Assembly (NCBI RefSeq): GCF_016093545.1
Contig: NZ_JADKYX010000007.1
Coordinates: 186,001-250,000 of the forward strand
Length of the DNA stretch: 64,000 nt
Direction: 5' to 3'
Source: Massilia rhizosphaerae
Lineage (GTDB): Bacteria > Pseudomonadota > Gammaproteobacteria > Burkholderiales > Burkholderiaceae_D
A model generated the notes under the pieces. It searched no databases. It was given only the letters and a program-made list of their open reading frames with translations, and had not been told where the DNA came from. Below are positions 45,236 to 54,513 of the stretch, piece by piece (positions within the stretch are counted from its first letter, which is position 1; each line of letters starts with the position of its first letter). Made by a program: the position numbers and the translations under genes.

Positions 45236-48200
45236 TCACGGCTGCGGATTCCACCCCGCGCCGCCGCCGTAGGCCGCGAAGACCAGGGCGCGGTTCGCGA
45301 AGCGGGCCGCGACGTCGGCGTCGGACAGCACGTAGCCGCCCACGCGCGTGGACAGGTCGAGCGGCGTGCCGGCGAGCGTCGTGGTGCCGTACTCGCGCCA
45401 GCCCGCGTCCGCCGTGGCCACGGCCGGATTCGGGGCCGGCTGCCCGTTCACGCCCTGGCCCGCCCAGCCGGCGGGGGCCACGTGCGCATCCATGCGGCAG
45501 TTCACGAACGCGACGTTGTCCCACGTGCTCGTCGTGCCCGGGCTGCGCGCGAGATAGGTCGCGCCGAGCGGCACGTCGCCGTGGTTCGGACCGGGACCGG
45601 GACCGTGCGTCAGCGCGCTGTTCAGGAAGACGTAGCCGACGTCCGTCGCCGCCGGCACGCGCGCCTGCACCACGTAGCCGCCGCTGGACGCGTTGGCGCT
45701 GTCGCCCACGCTGCGGATTTCGCTGTTCTCGAACAGCGCGGCATGGCTGCCGCCCCAGATGAAGTCCACGTTGCCCGCCACGAGCGTGTCGTAGAACCAC
45801 GACCAGCCTTTCAGGTTCAGCGTGTCCTGCTCGCTCATGAAGTTCGCGTGCCTGGCCACGAGGCGCTTGTCGCTGTTGAAGTACACCGTCTCCGCCTGGC
45901 CCGAGATGGCGGGCGAGCGGATGGTCGTGTTGTCGATGGTGAGCGTGTCGAGCACCAGCATGTCCGCGTTCTCGACCAGCATGACGGCCCGTCCGCCGGC
46001 GGGCGACCCCGCCACCGTCGGCGACTGGCTCGTGCCGGTGCCCGGGTTCAGCGTGTCGTTGTTCGTGTAGCGGATCACGACACCGTCGCGGCTCTCTCCC
46101 TTGATCGTGACGTTGTCCTTGCCGTTCAGGTACAGCAGCTCGTCGTAGGCGCCGTTCTTCACGTTGATGGTCACCGGCGCCGTCTTCGCGAAGTTCTGCA
46201 TCGCGTAGTCCAGCGCGCCCTGCACGGTGCGGAAGTCGGCGCCGCCGTCGTCGTCGACCGTCACCGTGCCGGCGGTGGGCGCCGCGGCCTGCGTCGTGAA
46301 CGACCAGTCGCCCAGCTTGCCGATGCCGGCGAACGGCAGGCCGCCCAGGGTCGTATTCGTGAACACGCCGTCGGCGATGGCGACGTAATACGCCGTGCCG
46401 TAGGCGAGCTTGCCGGTGTGCGGCGCGATGCGGACCGTGTTGCCGTCGATGCGGATCGGCGCCGTGTTCACGCGCCGCACGAGGGCCTGGCCCGGATAGC
46501 CGAGGACGTCCGTCTCGCCGCTCGTGCGGATCACGTCGACCAGCGCGTCGTCGGATTTGCGGAAGATGCGGATGCTGCCGCCGGTGCTCGAACTTGAGCC
46601 CAGGGTCGGCGGACTGTCGAAGGTCAGTGTCAGCACCGTGTCGACGTTGACGGCGCCCGCCTGCGCGGCCGGGCTGCTGACGCCCGCGAGCGGATAGGTC
46701 TGCGTCGGCTGGACGAATTGCGGGGCGATGCTTGCCGCGATCGTGCGCGTGAGGCCCGGCTCGGAACCGCTCGTGAACACGATGCTGGCCGTGCCGGCGG
46801 ACAGCGGCGTGAGCGTGACCGTATTGCCGCTCGCGGCGGCGCTGACGACGGCCGGGTTGCTGGAGGCGACCGTGAAGCTGTCCGCCGTGCCGTCCGCCGT
46901 GACCGCCGTGACGGCGACGGCAAGCGGCGCGTCGCCCGCTTCGGCCGCGTACGTCGTCGCGGCCGGATCGAGCGTCAGCTGCACGGGCTTCTGGCGCGGG
47001 TCGCCCACGCGCACGTCGTCGATCTGGAACGATTTGTTCGACGTGTACAGGCCGATCAGCCCGCGCTGCGCGAACGACGCGTCGGTGATGGCGCCGAGGT
47101 TTTTCCCGTCCAGGTAGACGGTGAGCGTGCTGCCGATCATTTCGAAGCGGACCGTGTAGAACTGGGCGTCCATCGCGATCGGCGTCTTCACTTGTTTGGG
47201 CCGGCTGAGCGTCCCGTTCAGCATGCGTGCGATTTCGACCTGGGTGCTCGTCGTGCTGTTCTGGACGTTCAGGCCCGCCCCATACCAGTTGCCGGCGTCG
47301 GCATAGCGCGCGACGAGGTACAGCAGCTTGTTGCCCGTGGTGCCGTTGGCCATCGGGCGGATGCGCGCTTCGACGTAGTAATCGGCCGACGGTACGCCAG
47401 TGAAGGCGTCCGGATTCACGAGGGCCAGCACGCCGCCCGTCGTCGCGGCCGTGTACTGCAGCACCTTGTTGGCGCTGCCGGCCGCTTCGTCCGTCACGCC
47501 GAAGGTCCCGTTCGGGCCCGAGGTTGGAGCAGATAAGGGCAGCAGGTTCCACTTGGCCGTGCTCCCGTCCTGGAAATCGTCGCAGAAGTACAGGCCGGAG
47601 GCCGGGCAGTTCAGGGCGGGGCCGGTGTCGATGGTGGTCTTGCCGGTGCCGGTGATCGTGGTCGACAGCTTGCCGCCGCCGGCCTGCGCCAGCGCGTTCG
47701 CTTTCACGAGCGCGGCGGGGCGCGGCGTATAGGCATAGGGCGGTGTCCACGTCGTCGCGTTCGACACGGCGCATGCGCCCAGCGGCGCGCCGTTCAGCAG
47801 CGAGCCCGTGTCCTTGAAGGTGCCGGCCGTGGCGTCGCCCGGATTGCGGACCACGCTGTCGCAGCCGGCCGCGCCCGCGATCTCGAACACGTTCGCGTTC
47901 GACAGGATCTTCGCATTCGCGCCGGGGCCCACGCTGTAGCTGTTCTTGTACACGGCGGCCGTCTTGCTGCCCGTGTAGTAGTTGTTGAAGAGGTGGACCT
48001 GGCCGAAGCGCACGCGCGGCGCGCGCGACTGGATGGCACGGAACACGTTGTTGCTGAAGGTGACGCGCAGCTTGCCCTCGTCCGCGGTGGCGGAACTGCT
48101 GGAGCCGATCAGGTCGTTCTTGTCGTGTTCACCGAACACGTTGTACGACACGGTCACGTAGTCGGACGCGTTGGTGATGTCGACGGCGCCGTCGTGGCAT

Positions 48201-48799
48201 TGCTTCACGTGGCCGTTCTCGATGGGCAGGTAGTTGTCGGTGACCGGCGCGTCCGTGAACGAGTTGTGGTCGATCCAGACGTGGTCCGAACCCGAGATGC
48301 CGATGGCGTCGTACGCCGCGTTCCAGTTGCCGGTCGCGCCGTCTTGTGGGTCCCATACCGGTTCGACGTCGCACGGGTTCTGGATCTTGAGGTTGCGGAT
48401 GATGATCTGGCTGACGTTCGACAGGATGATGTGGCCGTTGACGAAACCGGAATTCGCGCCGTCGCCGATCAGGGTCGTGTTGTTCTTGAGGCGGATGGCG
48501 CCGCGGGCCGACTGGTCGGCGGTGCTCGTGTACGGCCGGCCTTCCGTCATGTCGACGATGCCGGACAGCTTGATGATTTTCGGCGTCGTGCCGCCGTTGG
48601 CGATGGCCGCCAGCAGCTGCGCGCGGTTCGTGACGGTGTAGATCTGGTCGGTCGCGGCGTTGGCGCCGGCGACGGTGCCGCCGCCCTGGCTCGCCCAGCC
48701 GTCGAGCGGGGCGGTGGCGCGGGCGGGGTCGGTGGCGGCGTTGGCTGCGGCGCTCAGCGCGACGAGGGCGAGCGTCGCCATGATACGTGCGTATCTCAT
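45236..48799 (-). CDS. Pectate lyase (PL1)-pectinesterase (CE8) fusion
   Basis: An 1187-residue secreted bifunctional enzyme. Signal peptide (IMATLALVALSAAANA); PL1 pectate-lyase parallel beta-helix, about 35-330 (VWIDHNSFTDAPVTDNYLP, FGEHDKNDLIGSSSSA, RAPRVRFGQVHLFNNYYTG); a LamG/ConA-like sandwich, about 380-600; an Ig-like (BIG) domain, about 605-690; an SbsA-type Ig domain, about 700-815; and a CE8 pectin methylesterase domain from about 845 (MSEQDTLNLKG, FYDTLVAGNVDFIWGGSHA with the catalytic Asp residues). It would de-esterify and cleave pectin in one molecule. It lies 24 bp downstream of a PEP-CTERM gene, probably one operon. Confidence 0.93.
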   Translation of the reverse strand: MRYARIMATLALVALSAAANAATDPARATAPLDGWASQGGGTVAGANAATDQIYTVTNRAQLLAAIANGGTTPKIIKLSGIVDMTEGRPYTSTADQSARGAIRLKNNTTLIGDGANSGFVNGHIILSNVSQIIIRNLKIQNPCDVEPVWDPQDGATGNWNAAYDAIGISGSDHVWIDHNSFTDAPVTDNYLPIENGHVKQCHDGAVDITNASDYVTVSYNVFGEHDKNDLIGSSSSATADEGKLRVTFSNNVFRAIQSRAPRVRFGQVHLFNNYYTGSKTAAVYKNSYSVGPGANAKILSNANVFEIAGAAGCDSVVRNPGDATAGTFKDTGSLLNGAPLGACAVSNATTWTPPYAYTPRPAALVKANALAQAGGGKLSTTITGTGKTTIDTGPALNCPASGLYFCDDFQDGSTAKWNLLPLSAPTSGPNGTFGVTDEAAGSANKVLQYTAATTGGVLALVNPDAFTGVPSADYYVEARIRPMANGTTGNKLLYLVARYADAGNWYGAGLNVQNSTTSTQVEIARMLNGTLSRPKQVKTPIAMDAQFYTVRFEMIGSTLTVYLDGKNLGAITDASFAQRGLIGLYTSNKSFQIDDVRVGDPRQKPVQLTLDPAATTYAAEAGDAPLAVAVTAVTADGTADSFTVASSNPAVVSAAASGNTVTLTPLSAGTASIVFTSGSEPGLTRTIAASIAPQFVQPTQTYPLAGVSSPAAQAGAVNVDTVLTLTFDSPPTLGSSSSTGGSIRIFRKSDDALVDVIRTSGETDVLGYPGQALVRRVNTAPIRIDGNTVRIAPHTGKLAYGTAYYVAIADGVFTNTTLGGLPFAGIGKLGDWSFTTQAAAPTAGTVTVDDDGGADFRTVQGALDYAMQNFAKTAPVTINVKNGAYDELLYLNGKDNVTIKGESRDGVVIRYTNNDTLNPGTGTSQSPTVAGSPAGGRAVMLVENADMLVLDTLTIDNTTIRSPAISGQAETVYFNSDKRLVARHANFMSEQDTLNLKGWSWFYDTLVAGNVDFIWGGSHAALFENSEIRSVGDSANASSGGYVVQARVPAATDVGYVFLNSALTHGPGPGPNHGDVPLGATYLARSPGTTSTWDNVAFVNCRMDAHVAPAGWAGQGVNGQPAPNPAVATADAGWREYGTTTLAGTPLDLSTRVGGYVLSDADVAARFANRALVFAAYGGGAGWNPQP

Positions 48800-48823
48800 G
48801 AAGGTCTCCTGGCAGACGGTGGC

Positions 48824-49396
48824 TTACGCGCGGCGGTCACGCCGGCGGCTGATCGCGAGGCCGCACGCGCCGGCCAGCAGCAGGGCGGGGACGGCCGGTT
48901 CCGGCACGCTGGCCGCGCCGATCTGCGTCGTGATCGACGCGTAGTCGCCGTGCCACGCGAGTCCGCCCAGGTCGACGGCGATGGTGTGGCCGTCGACGAC
49001 GTCGAGGCCCGGCACGCCGTCGGCCGCGCTGCCGTCCAGCAGCGTGAAGCTCGCGATGGCCGCGGGCAAGGTCGTGCCGAAGTCGAACGTGAACTTGTAG
49101 TCGCCCGCGGGGATGGGCATGTTCTCGTAGATGGTGAGCTTGCCGTCCTTCGCGAAATCGAAGCCGAACAGGTAGTCGGCCGTGAGGAATTCGACGCCGC
49201 TGTCGGTCGGGTCGAGCGTGCTCGTGTTGCTGCCGGGTTCCTGGGCGAACAGGTGGTCGAGTCCGAGGACGTCGGCCGCGCTGCCGTCGTAGGTGGCGGT
49301 GATGGTGGCGTCTTGCAGGGAAAGCGGTGCTGCCTGTGCCTGGCCGGTGGCAAGGACTGCCAGCACCAGGGTCTCCAAGATTGTAGTCGTTTTCAT
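48824..49396 (-). CDS. PEP-CTERM protein upstream of the pectinase
   Basis: A 190-residue exported protein: N-terminal signal (TLVLAVLATGQAQAAP), a beta-rich middle (LTIYENMPIPAGDYKFTFDF) and a PEP-CTERM sorting tail (VPEPAVPALLLAGACGLAIS followed by RRRDRR). The middle matches no family I recognise. It is transcribed with the pectate lyase-pectinesterase gene, so it may be a surface or matrix partner in pectin use; inference only. Confidence 0.88.
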   Translation of the reverse strand: MKTTTILETLVLAVLATGQAQAAPLSLQDATITATYDGSAADVLGLDHLFAQEPGSNTSTLDPTDSGVEFLTADYLFGFDFAKDGKLTIYENMPIPAGDYKFTFDFGTTLPAAIASFTLLDGSAADGVPGLDVVDGHTIAVDLGGLAWHGDYASITTQIGAASVPEPAVPALLLAGACGLAISRRRDRRA

Positions 49397-49538
49397 TGTT
49401 ATTCCCGAGTGAGCCGTGGCGGTGCCTGGCCGGATGCCGGGTCGCCAGGTCGGGAAATGTTAGCACGAAGATATTGAAATTGGTCGGGCCAGTTGAAATT
49501 ATTTTTGGACCGGAATGAAAATTGGTTTGACCAAAAAA

Positions 49539-49589
49539 GGTGGGCACGTTTCATTTTAGGCCTCAGGCCTCAAATGAAACGTGCCCACC
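49539..49589. repeat. Inverted repeat with GGTGGGCACG ends
   Basis: Arms GGTGGGCACGTTTCATTT (49539-49556) and AAATGAAACGTGCCCACC (49572-49589) are perfectly complementary over 18 bp around a central TAGGCCTCAGGCCTC-type core. The outer GGTGGGCAC matches the repeats at 3981 and 13582. It lies between icd and the PEP-CTERM gene. Confidence 0.8.
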
Positions 49590-49601
49590 AATATGCAAAA
49601 A

Positions 49602-49631
49602 ACCCCGGCCCGCATGACGCGGAACCGGGGT
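49602..49631 (-). terminator. Terminator of icd
   Basis: On the minus strand ACCCCGGTTCCGC / GCGGGCCGGGGT with a short loop followed by TTTTTT. It lies about 25 bp past the icd stop. Confidence 0.9.
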
Positions 49632-49655
49632 CTTTGTTGGATTAGCTGAAAGCGA

Positions 49656-51890
49656 TCAGCCGCCCACGCTCTCCAGCGCCTTGTTGAACGTGGCGCTCGG
49701 ACGCATCACGGCCTTGACCTTGGCGTTGTCCGGCTTGTAGTAGCCGCCGATGTCGACCGGCCTGCCCTGGATCTCGATCAGTTCCGACACGATCTTTTGC
49801 TCGTTCTCGGCCAGTTGCTTGGCCAGCGGCGCGAAGTAGGCGGCCAGTTCGGCGTCCTCGGTCTGCGCGGCCAGTTCCTGGGCCCAGAACAGCGACAGGT
49901 AGAACTGGCTGCCGCGGTTGTCGAGTTCACCGGTCTTCGGCGACGGCGACTTGCGGTTGTCCAGCAGCTTGCCCGTGGCGGCGTCCAGCGTCTTGGCCAG
50001 CAGCTTGGCTTTCGCGTTGCCGGTCTTGATGCCGAGGTCCTCGAAGCTCACGGCCAGCGCGAGGAATTCGCCCAGCGAGTCCCAGCGCAGGTGGTTTTCC
50101 TCGGTCAGCTGCTGCACGTGCTTCGGTGCCGAACCGCCGGCGCCCGTCTCGTACATGCCGCCGCCGGCCATCAGCGGGACGATCGACAGCATCTTGGCGC
50201 TGGTGCCCAGTTCCAGGATCGGGAACAGGTCGGTCAGGTAGTCGCGCAGGATGTTGCCGGTCACCGAGATGGTGTCCAGGCCGCGGAACGCGCGCTCCAG
50301 CGTGAAGCGCATCGCGCGCACCTGCGACATGATCTGGATGTCCAGGCCTTCCGTATCGTGATCCTTCAGGTAGGTCTTGACCTTCTTGATCAGCTCATTC
50401 TCGTGCGGACGGTACGGATCCAGCCAGAACACGGCCGGCATGCCGGAGTTGCGGGCACGGGTGACGGCCAGCTTGACCCAGTCGCGGATCGGCGCGTCCT
50501 TCACCTGGCACATGCGCCAGATGTCGCCCTTCTCGACGTTCTGCGACAGCAGCACTTCGCCCGTCGCCAGGTCGGTGATGTTGGCCACGCCGTCTTCCTG
50601 CACTTCGAAGGTCTTGTCGTGCGAGCCGTATTCCTCGGCCTGCTGGGCCATCAGGCCGACGTTCGGGACGGTGCCCATCGTGCGCGGGTCGAAGGCGCCA
50701 TGCCATTTGCAGAAGTTGATGATCTCCTGGTAGATGCGGGCGAACGTCGATTCCGGGATCACGGCCTTGACTTCCTTCAGGCGGCCGTCGGCGCCATACA
50801 TCTTGCCGCCGGCGCGGATCATCGCCGGCATCGACGCGTCGACGATCACGTCGTTCGGCGAGTGGAAGTTGGTGATGCCCTTGGCCGAGTCGACCATCGC
50901 CAGCGCCGGGCGGTGTTCCTGGCAGGCGTGGATGTCGCGGATGATTTCTTCGCGCTGCGAATCCGGCAGCTTGGCGATCTTGTTGTACAGGTCGGCCATG
51001 CCGTTGTTGACGTTCACGCCCAGGCTGTCCAGCAGGGCGCCGTGCTTCTCGAACGCCTCCTTGTAGAACGTGCGGACGCAGTGGCCGAACACGATCGGGT
51101 GCGACACCTTCATCATGGTCGCCTTCACGTGCAGCGAGAACATCACGCCGGTCTTGTGCGCGTCTTCGATCTGCTGTTCGTAGAACTCGAGCAGGGCCTT
51201 GCGGCTCATGAACATCGAGTCGATGATCTCGCCGTCCTTCAGCGCGACCTTCGGCTTCAGCACGATGGTTGCGCCGCTCTTCGTGACCAGTTCCATCTTG
51301 ACGTCGCGCGCGCGGTCCAGCGTCATCGACTTTTCGCCGTGGTAGAAGTCGCCGTGCGTCATGTGCGACACGTGCGTGCGCGATGCCTGCGACCATTCGC
51401 CCATCGAGTGCGGGTTCTTGCGTGCGTATTCCTTGACGGCCTTCGGCGCGCGGCGGTCCGAGTTACCTTCGCGCAGGACCGGGTTCACCGAGGAACCGAT
51501 GCACTTGCCGTAGCGGGCCTTGATCTCTTTTTCCTGGTCCGTCTTCGGGTCGGCCGGATAGTCGGGAATGTTGTAGCCCTTGCCCTGCAGTTCCTTGATG
51601 GCCGCCTGCAGCTGGCCCACCGACGCCGAGATGTTCGGCAGCTTGATGATATTGGTCTCGGGCTGCAGCGTCTTCTTGCCGAGGTCCGTCAGCGTGTCCG
51701 GCACGCGCTGGTCCGGCGACAGGTAGTCGGCGAAGTTGGCGAGGATACGCGCCGCGACGGAGATGTCGCTCTCTTCGATGTGGATGCCGGCGGGTTTGGC
51801 AAACGTCTCGACGACGGGCAGGAAGGCGTGGGTGGCCAGCAGGGGCGCCTCGTCGGTTAGGGTGTAGATGATGGTCTGATCACTGCTCAT
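49656..51890 (-). CDS. icd: NADP-dependent isocitrate dehydrogenase, monomeric type
   Basis: TCA-cycle enzyme that oxidatively decarboxylates isocitrate, of the single-chain class II type. The 744-residue length and the start ([20 protein letters not shown]) are diagnostic, as are [19 protein letters not shown] and the later blocks [20 protein letters not shown] and [11 protein letters not shown]. This is not homologous in length to the 416-residue dimeric Icd. It is monocistronic with its own terminator. Confidence 0.98.
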   Translation of the reverse strand: MSSDQTIIYTLTDEAPLLATHAFLPVVETFAKPAGIHIEESDISVAARILANFADYLSPDQRVPDTLTDLGKKTLQPETNIIKLPNISASVGQLQAAIKELQGKGYNIPDYPADPKTDQEKEIKARYGKCIGSSVNPVLREGNSDRRAPKAVKEYARKNPHSMGEWSQASRTHVSHMTHGDFYHGEKSMTLDRARDVKMELVTKSGATIVLKPKVALKDGEIIDSMFMSRKALLEFYEQQIEDAHKTGVMFSLHVKATMMKVSHPIVFGHCVRTFYKEAFEKHGALLDSLGVNVNNGMADLYNKIAKLPDSQREEIIRDIHACQEHRPALAMVDSAKGITNFHSPNDVIVDASMPAMIRAGGKMYGADGRLKEVKAVIPESTFARIYQEIINFCKWHGAFDPRTMGTVPNVGLMAQQAEEYGSHDKTFEVQEDGVANITDLATGEVLLSQNVEKGDIWRMCQVKDAPIRDWVKLAVTRARNSGMPAVFWLDPYRPHENELIKKVKTYLKDHDTEGLDIQIMSQVRAMRFTLERAFRGLDTISVTGNILRDYLTDLFPILELGTSAKMLSIVPLMAGGGMYETGAGGSAPKHVQQLTEENHLRWDSLGEFLALAVSFEDLGIKTGNAKAKLLAKTLDAATGKLLDNRKSPSPKTGELDNRGSQFYLSLFWAQELAAQTEDAELAAYFAPLAKQLAENEQKIVSELIEIQGRPVDIGGYYKPDNAKVKAVMRPSATFNKALESVGG

Positions 51891-52047
51891 ACGCTTGTTC
51901 CTCGATGTGCGGGAAGGTTTCGAATACTAGTACTAAAAAAACGTCGGCTGTCCAGGCCACGGGTGCCAGCGTGGTGAACGGATCGAGGGATCATACTCCG
52001 TCAAACATCGATCCGGCGGCCTCGAACGTTTGTTATCACGAGACTAA

Positions 52048-52061
52048 GTCTTATATAAGAC
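52048..52061. promoter_or_regulatory. 14-bp palindrome upstream of icd
   Basis: GTCTTATATAAGAC, a perfect AT-rich palindrome about 160 bp upstream of the icd start, in a GC-poor patch. It could be part of a promoter or an operator. The remainder of 51891-52153 has no recognised feature. Confidence 0.35.
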
Positions 52062-52153
52062 ATAGGACAGGCGCTATTATTGCACGACCTTCGCGGATCG
52101 GATAGTGGTAAACCTTTTCGCGATGCGGGATGGGTGAGGCGGCTGCGCCGCCG

Positions 52154-52951
52154 CTACATCTGGCGGAACAGGTCCACGTAGTTGCGGCTGACGACGAGCT
52201 GCTCGTCCCGGCCCTTGAGCCTGACGAGCAGGCGGCCGCGGAAATCCGTGCGCGTGCCGGCCACGTGGCGGGCCGCGACGATCACGCTGCGGTGGATCTG
52301 CCAGAACTGCTGCGGATCGAGCTGTTCGCGCAGCTGGCGCATCGGGGTGCGGATCAGGTGCTCGCCGTCGGCGAGATACACGCTCGTGTACTTGTCGTTG
52401 CTCTGGAAGTAGATCACTTCGTCGATGGCGATCAGGCGCGTCTCCTGGCCTTGCGCGGCGCGGATCCATTGCAGCGGCGCGGCCGGCGCGGGTGCCGGTG
52501 CAGGCGTTGGCGCGCCCGCCACGCCGAGCTGGCGCAGCAGGCCGGCCAGCATGTCGGCGGCCGGTGCCGGGGCCGGCGCCGCCAGCGCGTCCTTGAGCCG
52601 GTCGACCGTGCGCCGCAGGCGTTCCAGGCGGATGGGTTTCAGCAGGTAGTCGAAGGCGGCGTGCTCGAACGCCTGCAGCGCGTACGCCTCGTGCGCCGTC
52701 GTGAACACGACGCGCGGCGCCCGATGTTCGTCCACCAGGCGGGCGGCGAGGTCCAGGCCGTTCAGGCCGGGCATCTGGATGTCGAGGAACACGACGTCGG
52801 GCGCCAGCTCGTCGATGAGGCGCAGCGCCTCGATGCCGTTGCCGGCGCGTCCGGCGACGTGCAGTTCCGGCCAGGCGGCGGCCAATTGTTCCTCGAGATA
52901 GGCCAGCAGGTGCGGTTCGTCGTCGGCAAGCAGGGCGCGGATGGGGGCGAT
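52154..52951 (-). CDS. LytTR-family response regulator, apparent AUC start
   Basis: Receiver domain (acidic pair in RALLADDEPHLLAYLEEQL, phospho-acceptor Asp in VVFLDIQMPGLNG, then TTAHEAYALQAFEHAAFDYL) plus a C-terminal LytTR DNA-binding domain (YFQSNDKYTSVYLADGEHL, then FWQIHRSVIVAARHV). About 265 codons. No ATG, GTG or TTG in frame precedes the acidic pocket; the first TTG start (52885) would delete it. A GAGGT site sits 6 nt before an ATC at 52949-52951, which would begin APIRALLADDE. It lies 22 bp past the kinase stop and forms a pair with it. Confidence 0.85.
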   Translation of the reverse strand: MAPIRALLADDEPHLLAYLEEQLAAAWPELHVAGRAGNGIEALRLIDELAPDVVFLDIQMPGLNGLDLAARLVDEHRAPRVVFTTAHEAYALQAFEHAAFDYLLKPIRLERLRRTVDRLKDALAAPAPAPAADMLAGLLRQLGVAGAPTPAPAPAPAAPLQWIRAAQGQETRLIAIDEVIYFQSNDKYTSVYLADGEHLIRTPMRQLREQLDPQQFWQIHRSVIVAARHVAGTRTDFRGRLLVRLKGRDEQLVVSRNYVDLFRQM

Positions 52952-52973
52952 GGCGGCACCTCGGTCGGAAGTC

Positions 52974-54083
52974 TCATGCAGGGAGGAGCAGACGCGACGT
53001 CACGCCTCCGTCTTGGTTTTCAAGCAATTGTACTTGAGCGTTATTGCCGTGCAAGCTGCGCAGCCGCTCGCGCAGGTTCGACAATCCCACCCCGCCGCCC
53101 GGCCGCGGCGCCGCCGGCACGAGGCCGACGCCGTCGTCCCGCACTTCCACGCACAGGCCGGACTCGATGCGGCGCGCGCGCACGACAATGGTGCCGCCTG
53201 CCACCTTGGGCTCGATGCCGTGCATGACGGCGTTTTCCACGAGCGGCTGGATCAGCATCGGCGCGACGACGGCGTCGCGGCAGGACGCGTCCACGTCGAT
53301 GTCGAAGCGCAGCCGATCGCCCATGCGCACCGTCAGCAGGTCCAGGTAGGCGCGGGCGAGGTCGATCTCGCTGCCCAGGGTGGCGTGGTCCGCGCGGCTG
53401 GCCGCCAGGCTCGCGCGCAGGAAGTCGATCAGGCGCTCGAGCATGTCGCGGGCCCGAGCGGGATCGGCGCCGATCAGGCTGACGACGTTGGCCAGCGTGT
53501 TGTACAGGAAGTGCGGCTCGATCTGGGCTTGCAGCGTGCGCAGCTTCGCTTCGGCCAGCAGGCGCGCGGCTTCGGCGATCCGTTCCTGCTGGCGCGCGGC
53601 CTCGATCTCGCGCGCCGCGCGGCGCTCGCCTGCCGCCAGCACGGCCGCCATCAGCAGCGCGACGGCGGCGGCGCCCGGCAGGTAGCGGGCCAGCGCGCCC
53701 GCGTGCAGCAGGGTGTCGAAGGTGCTGCGTCCGCCCAGCATGGCGTCGGCGGCGGCCATGCCGACGAGGGCGCAGCATGCCGTCAGCAGCAGCCGCGCGG
53801 CCCGCATCGCCGCGCCGCCGCGCGCCGGCGCGACGCGGCGCAGCAGGCGCACCATGCCGTGGATGAGGAAGCCGACGACGTTCGACACCAGCAGCATCTC
53901 GGCCAGCAGCGCGCCGAGCGGGGCGCTGCTGCCGAACAGCTGGGCCGCGCCGGCCAGCGCGACGCCGATGATGCTGTTCCACACGAGGGTATAGACGAGG
54001 TTGCGCAGCGGCGATGGACGCCAGCGCCGGAAGGGCGCGAACGTGTCCAGCGGATGCATCGGGGGCGTGGCGGGTGTCGGCAT
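52974..54083 (-). CDS. LytS/YehU-type sensor histidine kinase
   Basis: A 369-residue membrane kinase. About four transmembrane helices in the first 190 residues (NLVYTLVWNSIIGVALAGAA, LLAEMLLVSNVVGFLIHGMV, LLLTACCALVGMAAADAML, LPGAAAVALLMAAVLAAG), then a His_kinase domain with the phospho-acceptor motif PHFLYNTLANVVSL and ATP-lid motifs (PMLIQPLVENAVMHG, VRDDGVGL, GVGLSNLRERL). The ATG at 54083 is chosen from similarity and an AGGA nearby. Partner of the LytTR regulator. Signal unknown. Confidence 0.93.
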   Translation of the reverse strand: MPTPATPPMHPLDTFAPFRRWRPSPLRNLVYTLVWNSIIGVALAGAAQLFGSSAPLGALLAEMLLVSNVVGFLIHGMVRLLRRVAPARGGAAMRAARLLLTACCALVGMAAADAMLGGRSTFDTLLHAGALARYLPGAAAVALLMAAVLAAGERRAAREIEAARQQERIAEAARLLAEAKLRTLQAQIEPHFLYNTLANVVSLIGADPARARDMLERLIDFLRASLAASRADHATLGSEIDLARAYLDLLTVRMGDRLRFDIDVDASCRDAVVAPMLIQPLVENAVMHGIEPKVAGGTIVVRARRIESGLCVEVRDDGVGLVPAAPRPGGGVGLSNLRERLRSLHGNNAQVQLLENQDGGVTSRLLLPA

Positions 54084-54202
54084 GGCGTTCCTGTGGCGGG
54101 CAGCTGGAAAAGCAGCCGGAACGTTACCACGGAAACAATGCCAAAAAGAAATCGGCAGGTAACGCGGGGCGTTCCTGCCGATGGAATCGAAACGGTGCGG
54201 GG

Positions 54203-54388
54203 TCAGCCGTAGGCAACCCAGCGCTGCGGAATCTCGATGCTGCCGCTCTGCGCGGCATCCGCGTACGCGCGCATTTCGGCGACGACGGCTTCGAGTTGTT
54301 CGTTGCTCGGGTTGGCGAGGAACCCCTTCATGCTCTCGTGCAGCGCGGCCTGCTGGTCGCGCCATTCATAACGGGATGACTTGCTCAT
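54203..54388 (-). CDS. Hypothetical 61-residue protein
   Basis: Small soluble, helix-rich protein (SSRYEWRDQQAALHESMKGF, LANPSNEQLEAVVAEMRAYA, ending IEIPQRWVAYG). GGAGGG lies 3-4 nt before the ATG at 54388, and the start overlaps the stop of a 16-codon ORF (ATGA). No family is recognised. It lies downstream of the tetR gene in the same direction and may be part of that transcript. Confidence 0.75.
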   Translation of the reverse strand: MSKSSRYEWRDQQAALHESMKGFLANPSNEQLEAVVAEMRAYADAAQSGSIEIPQRWVAYG

Positions 54389-54435
54389 GCACCCTCCTTG
54401 CGGCGAACTGCCGTCTTTGTACTTTTGTTGTTCAT
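54385..54435 (-). CDS. Tiny coupled ORF, 16 residues
   Basis: GAAGGAGGATGTC precedes an ATG at 54435, an excellent ribosome site, and the peptide MNNKSTKTAVRRKEGA (basic) ends in TGA overlapping the next ATG. The arrangement resembles a translational coupler or leader for the 61-residue gene, although a functional small protein is possible. Confidence 0.5.
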   Translation of the reverse strand: MNNKSTKTAVRRKEGA

Positions 54436-54513
54436 GACATCCTCCTTCAAAGCGCACAGGATGCCGTTTCCCTCCGGCTGAGTCGGTGCGATGACGCACA
54501 TTGCCGAGGGGAA

